A stretch of 18,048 bases of DNA from CAWDLX01 sp046728155 (lineage in GTDB: Bacteria > Actinomycetota > Actinomycetes > Mycobacteriales > Micromonosporaceae): the NCBI GenBank assembly GCA_046728155.1, contig JBKPDY010000073.1:1-18048 (forward strand). The letters are read 5' to 3'. Positions 1 to 6,876 of the stretch are shown here, in pieces. Each line of letters begins with the position of its first letter. The first letter of the stretch is position 1. The position numbers and the translations under genes are program-made. The notes under the pieces were generated by a model that saw only the letters and a list, made by a program, of their open reading frames with translations, was not told where the DNA came from and ran no database searches.

Positions 1-516
1 CTCGGTGACCGATTCGCCCAGCGCCGGCATCGTTATAGGCGTGGCTCGGGCCGGGGCCGGCTGTGGCGACGGGGCCTCAGCTGGCCCGCGGGCAGGCTGA
101 GGTTGGGCCGGAGTCTGGGAGGATGCCGGCTGGGCCGGCGCGGGCTGCGCCGGAGTCTGTGCCGGCGGTGTCGCTGCGGCCCGGGGCGGCGCGGGCGCCG
201 CGGCGGGAGCCGGAGACTCCGCCGCCGGAGCAGCCGCAGGCGAGCCGGAAACCCCGGAACCCGTACCAATATCTTCCCCAACACCGGCGATGACAGCGAG
301 TTCGGAGCCCACCTCGACGGTCTCGTCCTCGCCGACGACGATGCGCGACAGCACGCCGGCGGCGGGCGATGGAATCTCCGTGTCCACCTTGTCGGTGGAG
401 ACCTCGAGCAGGGGCTCGTCGACCTCGACCCGGTCGCCCTCGTGCTTGAGCCAGCGGGTAACGGTGCCCTCCGTGACGCTCTCGCCCAGCCGGGGCATGG
501 TGACCGATACCGGCAT
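1..516 (-). CDS. sucB: Dihydrolipoamide acyltransferase (E2 of 2-oxo acid dehydrogenase), N-terminal part
   Basis: This is the E2 core subunit of pyruvate or 2-oxoglutarate dehydrogenase, which carries acyl groups on lipoyl lysines and passes them to CoA. The gene runs off the left edge, so only 172 codons are visible. Residues 1-80 form a complete lipoyl domain (MPVSVTMPRLGESVTEG start; lipoylated lysine K43 in the STDKVDTE loop). A flexible Ala/Pro linker of about 75 residues follows. A second lipoyl domain begins at the edge (ITMPALGESVTE). Two or more lipoyl domains are usual in actinobacterial E2. The ATG at 516 is preceded by AAGGAG (526-531), 9 nt away. The gene lies 30 nt downstream of lpdA on the same strand, so E3 and E2 are probably co-transcribed. 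Whether it serves pyruvate or 2-oxoglutarate dehydrogenase cannot be told from this part; actinobacteria often use one E2 for both. Confidence 0.93.
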   Translation of the reverse strand, partial: MPVSVTMPRLGESVTEGTVTRWLKHEGDRVEVDEPLLEVSTDKVDTEIPSPAAGVLSRIVVGEDETVEVGSELAVIAGVGEDIGTGSGVSGSPAAAPAAESPAPAAAPAPPRAAATPPAQTPAQPAPAQPASSQTPAQPQPARGPAEAPSPQPAPARATPITMPALGESVTE

Positions 517-546
517 GTCTGAAGACTCCTTCGTGGACGGTGGTGC

Positions 547-1947
547 TCAGGAGTGGGAGTGCAGCGGCTTTCCGGCCAGCGCCAGATGGGCTTCGCCAAG
601 CGCTTCGCTCTGGGTCGGGTGGGCATGCACGAGTTGCGCGACCTCGGCCGGGTACGCCTCCCAGTTGTAGATCAGCTGCGCCTCGGCTACCAGCTCACCG
701 ACGCGGGCTCCGACCATGTGGACGCCGACCACGGGGCCGTCGGCGACGCCGACCACCTTGACGAAGCCGGCCGTCTTCAGGATCTGGCTCTTTCCGTTGC
801 CGCCGAGGTTGTATGTGTACGCGGTCACCTTCTCGGAGCCGTACCGGTCCCTCGCGGCGGCCTCGGTCAGGCCCATCGAGGCGACCTCCGGATCGCAGTA
901 CGTGACCCGCGGGATGCCCGCGTCGTCGAACGCGGTGGGGTTGAGTCCGGCGATCTCCTCGGCGACGAAGATGCCCTGCTGGAAGCCCCGATGGGCGAGC
1001 TGGAGCCCGGGCACGATGTCGCCGACGGCGAAGACGTTGGGCAGGTTGGTGCGCAACCGCTCATCGGTGGGCACGAATCCGCGCTCCATCCGTAGGCCCT
1101 GCTCCTCGTACCCCAGGCCGGCGGTGGTCGGCCCGCGTCCGACCGCGACGAGCAGGAGTTCGGCCTCGAGCGTCTCGCCACCGGCGATGGTCACCCGCAC
1201 ACCGGAGTCGGTCCGCTCCGCCTTCTCGAACGGCGCGCCGACCTTGAACCCGATGCCTCGCTTGCGGAAGGCGCGCTCGACCGCCTTCGAACAGTCCTCG
1301 TCCTCGCCCGGTACCAGGCGGGGCAACGCCTCCACAATGGTCACTTCGGTGCCGAAGGAGCGCCAGGCGCTGGCGAATTCGACGCCGATTACCCCGCCGC
1401 CGAGGACCATCGCCGAGACCGGCACCCGGTCCAGGGTCAGCGCGTGCTCGGACGAGACGAACCGCTTGCCGTCGAGTTCGAGGCCGGGCAGCGTACGGGA
1501 GTAGGAGCCGGTCGCGAGGACGAGATGCCGGCCGGTGTAGCGCTGACCCTCGACCTCGACCGTGTCGGCGCCGACCAGCTTCCCGGAGCCGGCCACATAC
1601 GTGATCTTCGCCGCGGTGACCAGCCCTTGCAGCCCTTTGTACAGGCGGGCCACGACGCCGTCCTTGTACGCGTTGACCGCGGCCATGTCGACGCCGACGA
1701 GCTCGGCCTTGATGCCGAACTGCTCCGATTCGCGCGTCTGGTCGGCGATCTCGCCGGCGTGTAGGAGGGCTTTGGTCGGAATGCAGCCACGGTGCAGGCA
1801 GGTGCCGCCCAGCTTGTCCTTCTCGATCAACACGACCGAAAGGTTGAGCTGAGCAGCCCGCAGGGCGGCGGCGTACCCTCCGCTGCCGCCGCCGAGAACC
1901 ACGACGTCGAACTCGTGCCGCCCGGTGTCGGGTCCGCTCTCAGACAT
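547..1947 (-). CDS. lpdA: Dihydrolipoyl dehydrogenase (E3)
   Basis: FAD-dependent E3 subunit that reoxidises the dihydrolipoyl groups of 2-oxo acid dehydrogenase complexes with NAD+. The product is 466 aa, normal for the family. Visible motifs: the FAD-binding GGGSGGYAAA loop at residues 19-28; the redox disulfide C50/C55 in GGTCLHRGCIPTK; an NAD-binding GGGVIGVEFA loop in the middle; the second FAD motif FAVGDI; and the C-terminal His/Glu pair in HAHPTQSE. The ATG at 1947 was chosen because homologous E3 proteins begin a few residues before the FAD motif. An in-frame ATG at 2004 and further upstream codons add unconserved sequence and have no better ribosome site. The gene is followed after 30 nt by the E2 gene, which fits one E3-E2 operon, and it diverges from the small gene at 2165. 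Confidence 0.96.
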   Translation of the reverse strand: MSESGPDTGRHEFDVVVLGGGSGGYAAALRAAQLNLSVVLIEKDKLGGTCLHRGCIPTKALLHAGEIADQTRESEQFGIKAELVGVDMAAVNAYKDGVVARLYKGLQGLVTAAKITYVAGSGKLVGADTVEVEGQRYTGRHLVLATGSYSRTLPGLELDGKRFVSSEHALTLDRVPVSAMVLGGGVIGVEFASAWRSFGTEVTIVEALPRLVPGEDEDCSKAVERAFRKRGIGFKVGAPFEKAERTDSGVRVTIAGGETLEAELLLVAVGRGPTTAGLGYEEQGLRMERGFVPTDERLRTNLPNVFAVGDIVPGLQLAHRGFQQGIFVAEEIAGLNPTAFDDAGIPRVTYCDPEVASMGLTEAAARDRYGSEKVTAYTYNLGGNGKSQILKTAGFVKVVGVADGPVVGVHMVGARVGELVAEAQLIYNWEAYPAEVAQLVHAHPTQSEALGEAHLALAGKPLHSHS

Positions 1948-2099
1948 GGTGTGGCTCGCTCTCGAGTTGTGGCCTACTGGTGCCTCGTGAGCACCCGTGG
2001 TCATATTGTCACTCGGCGCGGCTACCGGCGACGCGAGGTCCCGTCCGGGTGCCGCGTCGACCACCACGGGAAGCTCCGACTCGCATCCGTCGCGTACCC

Positions 2100-2134
2100 T
2101 TGCGGAAGCCCTTTGCGGAGGCCTCGCGGAAGCC
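2100..2134. repeat. Three direct repeats of TTGCGGAAGCC in the lpdA/small-gene intergenic region
   Basis: Three near-identical 11-mers lie in the same orientation: TTGCGGAAGCC (2100-2110), TTGCGGAGGCC (2113-2123) and TCGCGGAAGCC (2124-2134). Starts are spaced 13 and 11 bp, close to one helical turn. They lie in the 217-nt non-coding stretch between the divergent lpdA and the 107-aa gene, about 30 nt before the latter's start. This looks like a cooperative transcription-factor site. The factor is unknown and chance similarity cannot be excluded. Confidence 0.45.
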
Positions 2135-2164
2135 ACATGGGATCCGCCCACCCCCAGGAAGGAC

Positions 2165-2488
2165 ATGTCAGTGGCCTGGTTCCGACGACGTTCAGCCGCC
2201 GGTACTCGTGCCGATCGGGGTGTGTCCGATCTGCAGCATCTCGAGAACTTCGTGCATACCCGCGCCGGGGTCGAGGCGTACCTGGAGCCCAGGACCACCG
2301 TCACCGAGCCGACCGTCATCCTGATCGCACACGATGGCGAGTGGACCCGGCGCCGGGTGCCGAGTCACCAGCACGTCCGGGCCTGGGGGCGCAAGATCGG
2401 CATTCCGGTGTACGACGTCGCCCTCACCGGCTACCCGCAGCGGATGCGTGACTTCAACGAGCGTCGCAAGGCGGCGGGCAACGCCTGA
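2165..2488 (+). CDS. Small conserved-looking hypothetical protein (107 aa)
   Basis: A 107-aa soluble basic protein that I do not recognise as a named family. The start ATG at 2165 has an excellent Shine-Dalgarno (AGGAAGG, 2157-2163). Upstream in-frame codons lack one, so the short form is preferred. The sequence opens with a basic segment (FRRRSAAGTRADRG). It continues with a compact region rich in conserved-looking aromatic and charged residues (HTRAGVEAYLEPRTTVTEPTVILIAHDGEWTRRRV) and ends in an Arg/Lys-rich helix. There is no signal peptide, membrane segment or catalytic motif I can name. It is divergent from lpdA and convergent with pepA, leaving 59 nt between stop codons. GC-biased codon use and the strong ribosome site argue that it is real. 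From memory, similar short proteins sit beside lpdA in other actinobacteria, but I cannot confirm that here. Confidence 0.8.
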   Translation: MSVAWFRRRSAAGTRADRGVSDLQHLENFVHTRAGVEAYLEPRTTVTEPTVILIAHDGEWTRRRVPSHQHVRAWGRKIGIPVYDVALTGYPQRMRDFNERRKAAGNA

Positions 2489-2526
2489 CCGAGAGTGGAC
2501 GAGGTGCGGACAGCCTCAGGGCGTCG

Positions 2527-2569
2527 TCATCCGTTGGCGCGATGTCCTCATCCGTTGGCGGCGATGTCC
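2527..2569. repeat. Imperfect tandem duplication spanning the pepA stop codon
   Basis: A 21-nt unit at 2527-2547 is followed directly by a 22-nt copy at 2548-2569. On the plus strand both begin TCATCCGTTGGCG and end GATGTCC, and they differ by one inserted G. The second copy encodes the last residues and TGA of pepA. The first copy duplicates that end, stop codon included, just downstream. It is probably slippage or duplication debris without function. Confidence 0.75.
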
Positions 2570-4080
2570 TCCACGAGGTGCACCAGCAGGCGTACCGGTA
2601 CTCCGGTGCCGCCCTTGGGCAGGTAACCGGTCGGATCGCCGGAGTTGTACGCGGGACCGGCAATGTCGATGTGGGCCCACGCGCGTCCCTCATCGATGAA
2701 TTCGCGCAGGAAAGCCCCGCCCTGCAGCATGTGACCGGCCCGGTCCATCCCCGCGTTGACCTGGGAGATGTCGGCCACCTCGGAATCCATCCCCTTGCGT
2801 ACCTCGTCCGGAAGGGGCATCGGCCAGGCCGGCTCGCCCACCGCGTCGCCAGCCAGCCGGACCCGCTCGCACAGGTCGGAGTCACCCATCACCCCCGCGA
2901 TCCGCTTGCCGAGGGAGATCACCTGGCCGCCGGTCAGAGTCGAGGTCTCGAAGAGGTAGTCGGGGTCGTCCTCCTGCGCCCGGACAATCGCGTCGGCGAG
3001 GATCATCCGGCCCTCGGCGTCCGGGTTGAGCACCTCGACGCGCTTGCCGCCGTACATCGTCACCACGTCACCGGGTCGGTAGGCCGTACCCGAGATCATG
3101 TTCTCCGCCATCGGGAGGTATCCGGTGACGATCACCTTCGGTTTGAGGGCGGCGACCGCGATCAGGGCCGAGGCGACTGCGGCGGCGCCGGCCATGTCGG
3201 ACTTCATCTCCCACATGCCCTGCGCTGGCTTGACGGCGTAGCCGCCGGTGTCGAACGTGACCCCCTTGCCGACGAGGGCGACACGGTTCTTGGCCGCCTT
3301 CGGCGCGTAGGTGACCCGGACCAACCGCGGTGGCGCCTGCGAGCCCATGCCGACCGCCAGGATTGCACCGAAGCCGGCCCTGCGCAGGGCCTTCTCGTCC
3401 AGGACCTCGACCTCCAGACCGGCGGCGGTGGCGGCCGCCGCGACCTGGCTGGCGAACTGAGGCGGGCGCAACTCGTTGGGGGCCGCGTTCACCCAGTCCC
3501 GGGTGCGGGCGACAGCCGCCGCGATCGTGGTGGCGCGTTTGGTCTCGGTCTTCGCGATCTTGTCGCCGGCGTCGGCGACGTGCAGGGCCACCGACTTGAC
3601 CGGATCCCGTCGACCGGGCTGCGGTTTGGTCTTGTATCCGGCGAACCGGTACGCCCCGAGCAGGGCGCCCTCGGCCACCCCACGCAGCACGGGTCCGGCC
3701 GCCTCGCCTTCAGGCGTGGGTAGCGCCAGGGTGACCTTCGCGGACCCGGCCAAGGACCGGACCGCCGCCGCTGCCGCCCTGCGCAGCGTCTCCGGGGCGT
3801 AGGCACCATCGGGGGGCACGGAACCGAGACCGACGGCGGCGACGACGGGTGCGGAAATGGTCCCGAAGGTAGCCAGCTTGGTGACCTCGCCCGCCGCGCC
3901 GGTCGCGCCCAGCAGAGCTAGCGTGGGGGCCAGTTCGCCCTCGAACGCCACCGCCACGCTCTCCGCCCCCGGCGCAAGCATGGGGCCACCCGGCGCGCCG
4001 TCGACGCTGTGCAACCCGACCACGATGGCGTCGACGGCAAGCTCGGCGGGATCGGTGTCGGATAGGGCGAGCGAGGTCAC
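2548..4080 (-). CDS. pepA: Leucyl (cytosol) aminopeptidase, M17 family
   Basis: Two-metal cytosolic aminopeptidase that removes N-terminal residues from peptides; the family works as a hexamer. The 510-aa product is of normal length, with a variable N-terminal domain (to about residue 175) and the conserved M17 catalytic domain after it. By alignment to E. coli PepA in memory, the metal ligands are K272, D277 (VGKGVTFDTGG), D295 (MKSDMAGAA), D354 and E356, and the catalytic residues are K284 and R358. The hallmark NTDAEGR box reads NPDAEGR (352-358), a Thr-to-Pro change that leaves the D/E/R residues intact. The GTG start at 4080 is preceded by AGGAG at about 8 nt. The gene diverges from gcvT across 86 nt and converges with the 107-aa gene. 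Confidence 0.95.
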   Translation of the reverse strand: MTSLALSDTDPAELAVDAIVVGLHSVDGAPGGPMLAPGAESVAVAFEGELAPTLALLGATGAAGEVTKLATFGTISAPVVAAVGLGSVPPDGAYAPETLRRAAAAAVRSLAGSAKVTLALPTPEGEAAGPVLRGVAEGALLGAYRFAGYKTKPQPGRRDPVKSVALHVADAGDKIAKTETKRATTIAAAVARTRDWVNAAPNELRPPQFASQVAAAATAAGLEVEVLDEKALRRAGFGAILAVGMGSQAPPRLVRVTYAPKAAKNRVALVGKGVTFDTGGYAVKPAQGMWEMKSDMAGAAAVASALIAVAALKPKVIVTGYLPMAENMISGTAYRPGDVVTMYGGKRVEVLNPDAEGRMILADAIVRAQEDDPDYLFETSTLTGGQVISLGKRIAGVMGDSDLCERVRLAGDAVGEPAWPMPLPDEVRKGMDSEVADISQVNAGMDRAGHMLQGGAFLREFIDEGRAWAHIDIAGPAYNSGDPTGYLPKGGTGVPVRLLVHLVEDIAANG

Positions 4081-4118
4081 GCTGGGCTCCTGTCATTGGG
4101 ACCATTCGGTGCCCACAG

Positions 4119-4124
4119 ATGCTA
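4119..4124 (-). promoter_or_regulatory. Candidate -10 element of pepA
   Basis: On the minus strand this reads TAGCAT, matching the actinobacterial TANNNT -10 consensus. It would give a leader of roughly 30 nt that contains the AGGAG ribosome site of pepA. No convincing -35 box is visible upstream, so this rests on one hexamer. Confidence 0.3.
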
Positions 4125-4134
4125 GTGGTACCGT

Positions 4135-4150
4135 CCGGCCCGCGGGCCGG
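4135..4150. promoter_or_regulatory. Perfect 16-bp GC palindrome in the pepA/gcvT divergent region
   Basis: CCGGCCCG followed immediately by its reverse complement CGGGCCGG. It sits just upstream of the candidate gcvT -10 box and beyond the candidate pepA -10, so a bound protein could affect both genes. GC-only palindromes arise easily in this genome, so function is uncertain. Confidence 0.35.
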
Positions 4151-4153
4151 TAG

Positions 4154-4159
4154 TACGTT
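4154..4159 (+). promoter_or_regulatory. Candidate -10 element for leaderless gcvT mRNA
   Basis: TACGTT fits TANNNT and ends 7 nt before the gcvT ATG at 4167. gcvT has no clear Shine-Dalgarno. Together these suggest transcription starting at or next to the ATG. No -35 box is evident. Confidence 0.35.
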
Positions 4160-4166
4160 GCCAGCT

Positions 4167-5273
4167 ATGGCCGACACGCTCCGCCGTTCGCCGCTGCATG
4201 ACCGTCACGTAGGGCTGGGTGCAAAGTTCGCCGAGTTCGGCGGCTGGGAGATGCCGCTCGAGTACGCGGGTGGTGGTGTGCTGAAAGAACACGCCGCCGT
4301 ACGGGAGGCGGTTGGTGTCTTCGATGTCTCCCACCTCGGCAAGGCGACCGTACGTGGCGACGGCGCGGCCGGCTTCGTCAACGCCTGTCTCACCAACGAC
4401 CTGGAGCGGATCGGAGGCGGTCACGCGCAGTACACGCTCTGCTGCCAAGATGACGGCGGAGTCGTCGACGACCTGATCGCCTACCGTCATGGCGACGACC
4501 ACGTGTTCCTGGTCCCCAATGCCGCGAACACCGCGGAGGTGGTACGCCGACTTCAGGCGGCCGCGCCGGGTACGGTCGCCGTCACCAACGACCATGAGAA
4601 GTACGCGGTGCTCGCCGTTCAGGGCCCGCGCAGCGCCGACCTGGTCGGCGACCTGGGCCTGCCTACCGACCACGACTACATGGCCTTCGCCATGGCCAGC
4701 TATGCCGGCGCCCCGTTGACGGTTTGCCGGACCGGCTACACCGGGGAGCATGGCTATGAGCTCGTCGTCGGCGTCACAGAGGCGGGAGCGCTCTGGGACG
4801 CATTGATCAGGGCGGGTGAGACGTACGGCGCGCGCCCGGTCGGACTGGCCGCGCGCGACACGCTCCGGACCGAGATGGGGTACCCGCTGCATGGCCAGGA
4901 CCTCTCGCCGCAGATCTCCCCGGTCCAGGCCAAGCTCGGCTGGGCCGTCGGCTGGGACAAGCCCGACTTCTGGGGCCGGACGGCTCTCGTGGCAGAGAAG
5001 GCGGCTGGGCCGCGGCGGCTGCTGTGGGGACTCGAGTCACTGGATCGAGGCATTCCGCGTTGCCACATGCCCGTGCTGAAGGGCGACCGGGAGATCGGGG
5101 AAGTGACCAGCGGCACGTTCTCGCCCACGCGCAAGATCGGCATCGGTCTGGCAATTCTCTCGACGGCCGACGGCGGGGTGACCGCGGGTGACGAGGTACA
5201 GGTGGACATTCGCGGCCGAAGGTCGAGCATGCGGGTGGTCAGACCCCCGTTCGTGCCACCATCGGTACGCTGA
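4167..5273 (+). CDS. gcvT: Glycine cleavage system T protein (aminomethyltransferase)
   Basis: T protein of the glycine cleavage system: it takes the aminomethyl group from lipoylated H protein and makes 5,10-methylene-tetrahydrofolate and ammonia. The 368-aa product has the family length. Visible features: the N-terminal LHDRHVGLGAKFAEFGGWEMP block, FDVSHLGK (52-59), the GGVVDDLIAY segment with D101/D102 in the position of the essential folate-site aspartate of E. coli GcvT, GYTGEHGYE (190-198), the ARDTLRTEMGYPLHGQD block, and the C-terminal TSGTFSPTRKIGIGLA barrel. The ATG at 4167 gives the usual N-terminus; an upstream in-frame extension to 4119 is unconserved. No gcvH or gcvP is in the window, so T is encoded apart from its partners, as in other actinobacteria. 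It converges with the CAP gene with only 5 nt between stop codons. Confidence 0.95.
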   Translation: MADTLRRSPLHDRHVGLGAKFAEFGGWEMPLEYAGGGVLKEHAAVREAVGVFDVSHLGKATVRGDGAAGFVNACLTNDLERIGGGHAQYTLCCQDDGGVVDDLIAYRHGDDHVFLVPNAANTAEVVRRLQAAAPGTVAVTNDHEKYAVLAVQGPRSADLVGDLGLPTDHDYMAFAMASYAGAPLTVCRTGYTGEHGYELVVGVTEAGALWDALIRAGETYGARPVGLAARDTLRTEMGYPLHGQDLSPQISPVQAKLGWAVGWDKPDFWGRTALVAEKAAGPRRLLWGLESLDRGIPRCHMPVLKGDREIGEVTSGTFSPTRKIGIGLAILSTADGGVTAGDEVQVDIRGRRSSMRVVRPPFVPPSVR

Positions 5274-5278
5274 CGGCG

Positions 5279-5986
5279 TCATACACCGCCGAAGTCCTGT
5301 GTCCAGTACAGGCGGCCATCGGCGCTGCGGGCGATTCCGACGCCGATCGAGACCAGGCGACAGTTGACGATGTTGGCCCGATGGCCTGGACTGGCCAACC
5401 AGCCGGCCATCACAGCCTCGGCCGTCGGGTACCCGAGTGCGATGTTCTCCGCCCAGCCGCTGGACGTGTCGTAGCCCGCCGCCTGCAGCCGCGCGGCCGG
5501 GTCACCATGGCTGAAGTAGTTGTTCTGGGCCATGTCGGCGCTGTGTAGTCGGGCTGCCGCCAGCAGGTGTGGTTCCATCCGCATCGCGGCACAGTGGTTG
5601 GCGGCGCGCGCCGCGTTCGTCAGCCGGAGCACCGCCTGCTCGACAGCCGGCATGGGCGTGGCGGTCGGGGTTGAGGTGGTGGGCGCACGTGTCGGCGTCG
5701 TCCGGGCCCCGGGCGCGCGTGTGCTTGTCGGTGGTGCGATCGGCAAAGTGTCTACTGTGGACAGGCCGCCGGCTATCCCGGCCGCGCCCGGGCTCGTCGA
5801 CCCAACCTGTGGTGAGTCCTGCCGGAGCCAAGTCATCAGGCTCGGCGAGTACGAAAAGGCGAGGACGAGGACGCCCACGAGCCCCAGGCCGACAAGGGCT
5901 CCGACCACGCGGCGCCGGCGCGAGTCCCGGCCGTGACGCCGATGTAGGGCCGGCATCTCGGTCGTCCGCGCCTTGATCCAGCCCAT
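5279..5986 (-). CDS. Membrane-anchored CAP/SCP-domain protein
   Basis: Predicted surface protein of 235 aa with a C-terminal CAP (SCP/PR-1-like) domain. A basic N-terminus (RRHGRDSRRRR) precedes one hydrophobic segment (about 27-46) that acts as an anchor or uncleaved signal. A Ser/Thr/Pro-rich linker (60-115) follows, with an extracytoplasmic domain at 116-235. CAP features: LTNAARAA, the helix LHSADMAQNNYFSH (147-160), GWAENIA (178-183), WLASPGHRANIVN (196-208) and the final strand YWTQDFG. The cavity-forming His148, Glu180 and His202 are present. Two cysteines (C132, C209) may form a disulfide. Bacterial CAP domains are mostly of unknown biochemical role, so function is not assigned. The ATG at 5986 was chosen because a candidate -10 box ends 6 nt upstream; a second ATG at codon 11 is possible. 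Confidence 0.88.
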   Translation of the reverse strand: MGWIKARTTEMPALHRRHGRDSRRRRVVGALVGLGLVGVLVLAFSYSPSLMTWLRQDSPQVGSTSPGAAGIAGGLSTVDTLPIAPPTSTRAPGARTTPTRAPTTSTPTATPMPAVEQAVLRLTNAARAANHCAAMRMEPHLLAAARLHSADMAQNNYFSHGDPAARLQAAGYDTSSGWAENIALGYPTAEAVMAGWLASPGHRANIVNCRLVSIGVGIARSADGRLYWTQDFGGV

Positions 5987-5992
5987 CCGGGC

Positions 5993-6022
5993 ACATTATT
6001 GGTCGTCTTGTACCAGCCGCAA
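5993..6022 (-). promoter_or_regulatory. Candidate promoter of the CAP gene (leaderless)
   Basis: On the minus strand there is TTGCGG (6022-6017), an 18-nt spacer, TAATGT (5998-5993), then 6 nt to the ATG at 5986. The -10 fits TANNNT and the -35 keeps the TTG. No Shine-Dalgarno exists, consistent with a leaderless transcript. It lies between cobS and the CAP gene, so the latter is probably an independent unit. Confidence 0.45.
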
Positions 6023-6030
6023 GCGACGAG

Positions 6031-6813
6031 CTATATCGATGCCGCTAGATAGATAACGGTCGTCGTCAGTTCGCAGACCGCCCCAAGGACATCCCCGGTC
6101 ACGCCGCCGAGGCGCCGCTGTGTGTGCCAGACGACCACACCTCCCGCGCCGAGACCGAGCACCACCGCGAGCGGACCCTGCCAAGGACGATCTGGCACCG
6201 TCGGCACCGCGATCGCGGCGATCGCAACCGCCCCGCCGACCGCAGCGGGAAGGGGTACGGTCCCGGCGACGAGGGCGCCCAACCCGTCGGGTCGGGCGGG
6301 CAGCACACCGCGACGACAGGCTAACGCGATGCCCGCCCGCCCGCCGGCAACCGCCGCGACGATCCCGGCGGCAGCCGCGAGGATCCCGGTCGATGTCTCC
6401 GGCTGCGCCCGGCCGAGCAGTACCGCCGCCGCGGCCACCTGGGCAAAAACGACGAGAACCAGCACCACAACCCCGAACGGGCCGATGTCGGATCGCCGCA
6501 TGATGGCGAGCGCGGCCTCTGGGTCGCGGTACGACCCGAGTCCGTCCGCGGTGTCTGCCAGCCCGTCCAGGTGTAGTGCGCGGGTGATTGCGGCCCCTAT
6601 GGCCACGGTCACGACCGCGCCGACCAGCGGCGCAGCTCCGATCGCCGTGACGGCCAGCCCAGATCCCGCCATGACCAGGCCGATCGCGACACCAACGACG
6701 GGAGCCAGCGATATCGCGAGGCCAGCCGTGCGACGATCCACCGTCGGCGGCCGTAGGGGCACAAGGGTCAGCGTGGTGACGGCCATGCGAACGCCGTCGG
6801 CTAAGCGGCTCAC
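6031..6813 (-). CDS. cobS: Adenosylcobinamide-GDP ribazoletransferase (cobalamin synthase)
   Basis: Integral membrane enzyme that joins adenosylcobinamide-GDP with alpha-ribazole or its phosphate in the last step of cobalamin nucleotide-loop assembly. The 260-aa product has the normal size. The family metal-binding signature is intact: LHLDGLADTADGLG, residues 80-93, with acidic residues D83, D87 and D90. It is followed by RRSDIGPFGV. Several hydrophobic segments span about 30-75, 105-125, 140-155 and 180-210. The GTG at 6813 places the usual hydrophobic MAVTTLTLVPLRPP stretch at residues 10-23; no clear Shine-Dalgarno is seen. It lies 63 nt downstream of the cobT-like gene and belongs to the same cobU-cobT-cobS direction. 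Confidence 0.93.
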   Translation of the reverse strand: MSRLADGVRMAVTTLTLVPLRPPTVDRRTAGLAISLAPVVGVAIGLVMAGSGLAVTAIGAAPLVGAVVTVAIGAAITRALHLDGLADTADGLGSYRDPEAALAIMRRSDIGPFGVVVLVLVVFAQVAAAAVLLGRAQPETSTGILAAAAGIVAAVAGGRAGIALACRRGVLPARPDGLGALVAGTVPLPAAVGGAVAIAAIAVPTVPDRPWQGPLAVVLGLGAGGVVVWHTQRRLGGVTGDVLGAVCELTTTVIYLAASI

Positions 6814-6876
6814 CCGCGACGTGGACTGGGGAATCCGGGGTCCGCCATAGGGGACTCCACGTGACCCGACCTCACC

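Noticed and set aside
1948..2319. N-terminal extension of lpdA to 2319
   Set aside because: The added 124 residues are unconserved, run through the whole divergent promoter region and overlap the small plus-strand gene with its strong ribosome site.
2542..3723. 393-aa plus-strand frame opposite pepA
   Set aside because: Antisense shadow of a clear M17 aminopeptidase; no recognisable motifs or start signal.
6814..6876. Cobalamin riboswitch near cobS/cobT/cobU
   Set aside because: Gaps of 63, 26 and 62 nt are too short for this roughly 200-nt element and no B12-box-like sequence was recognised.
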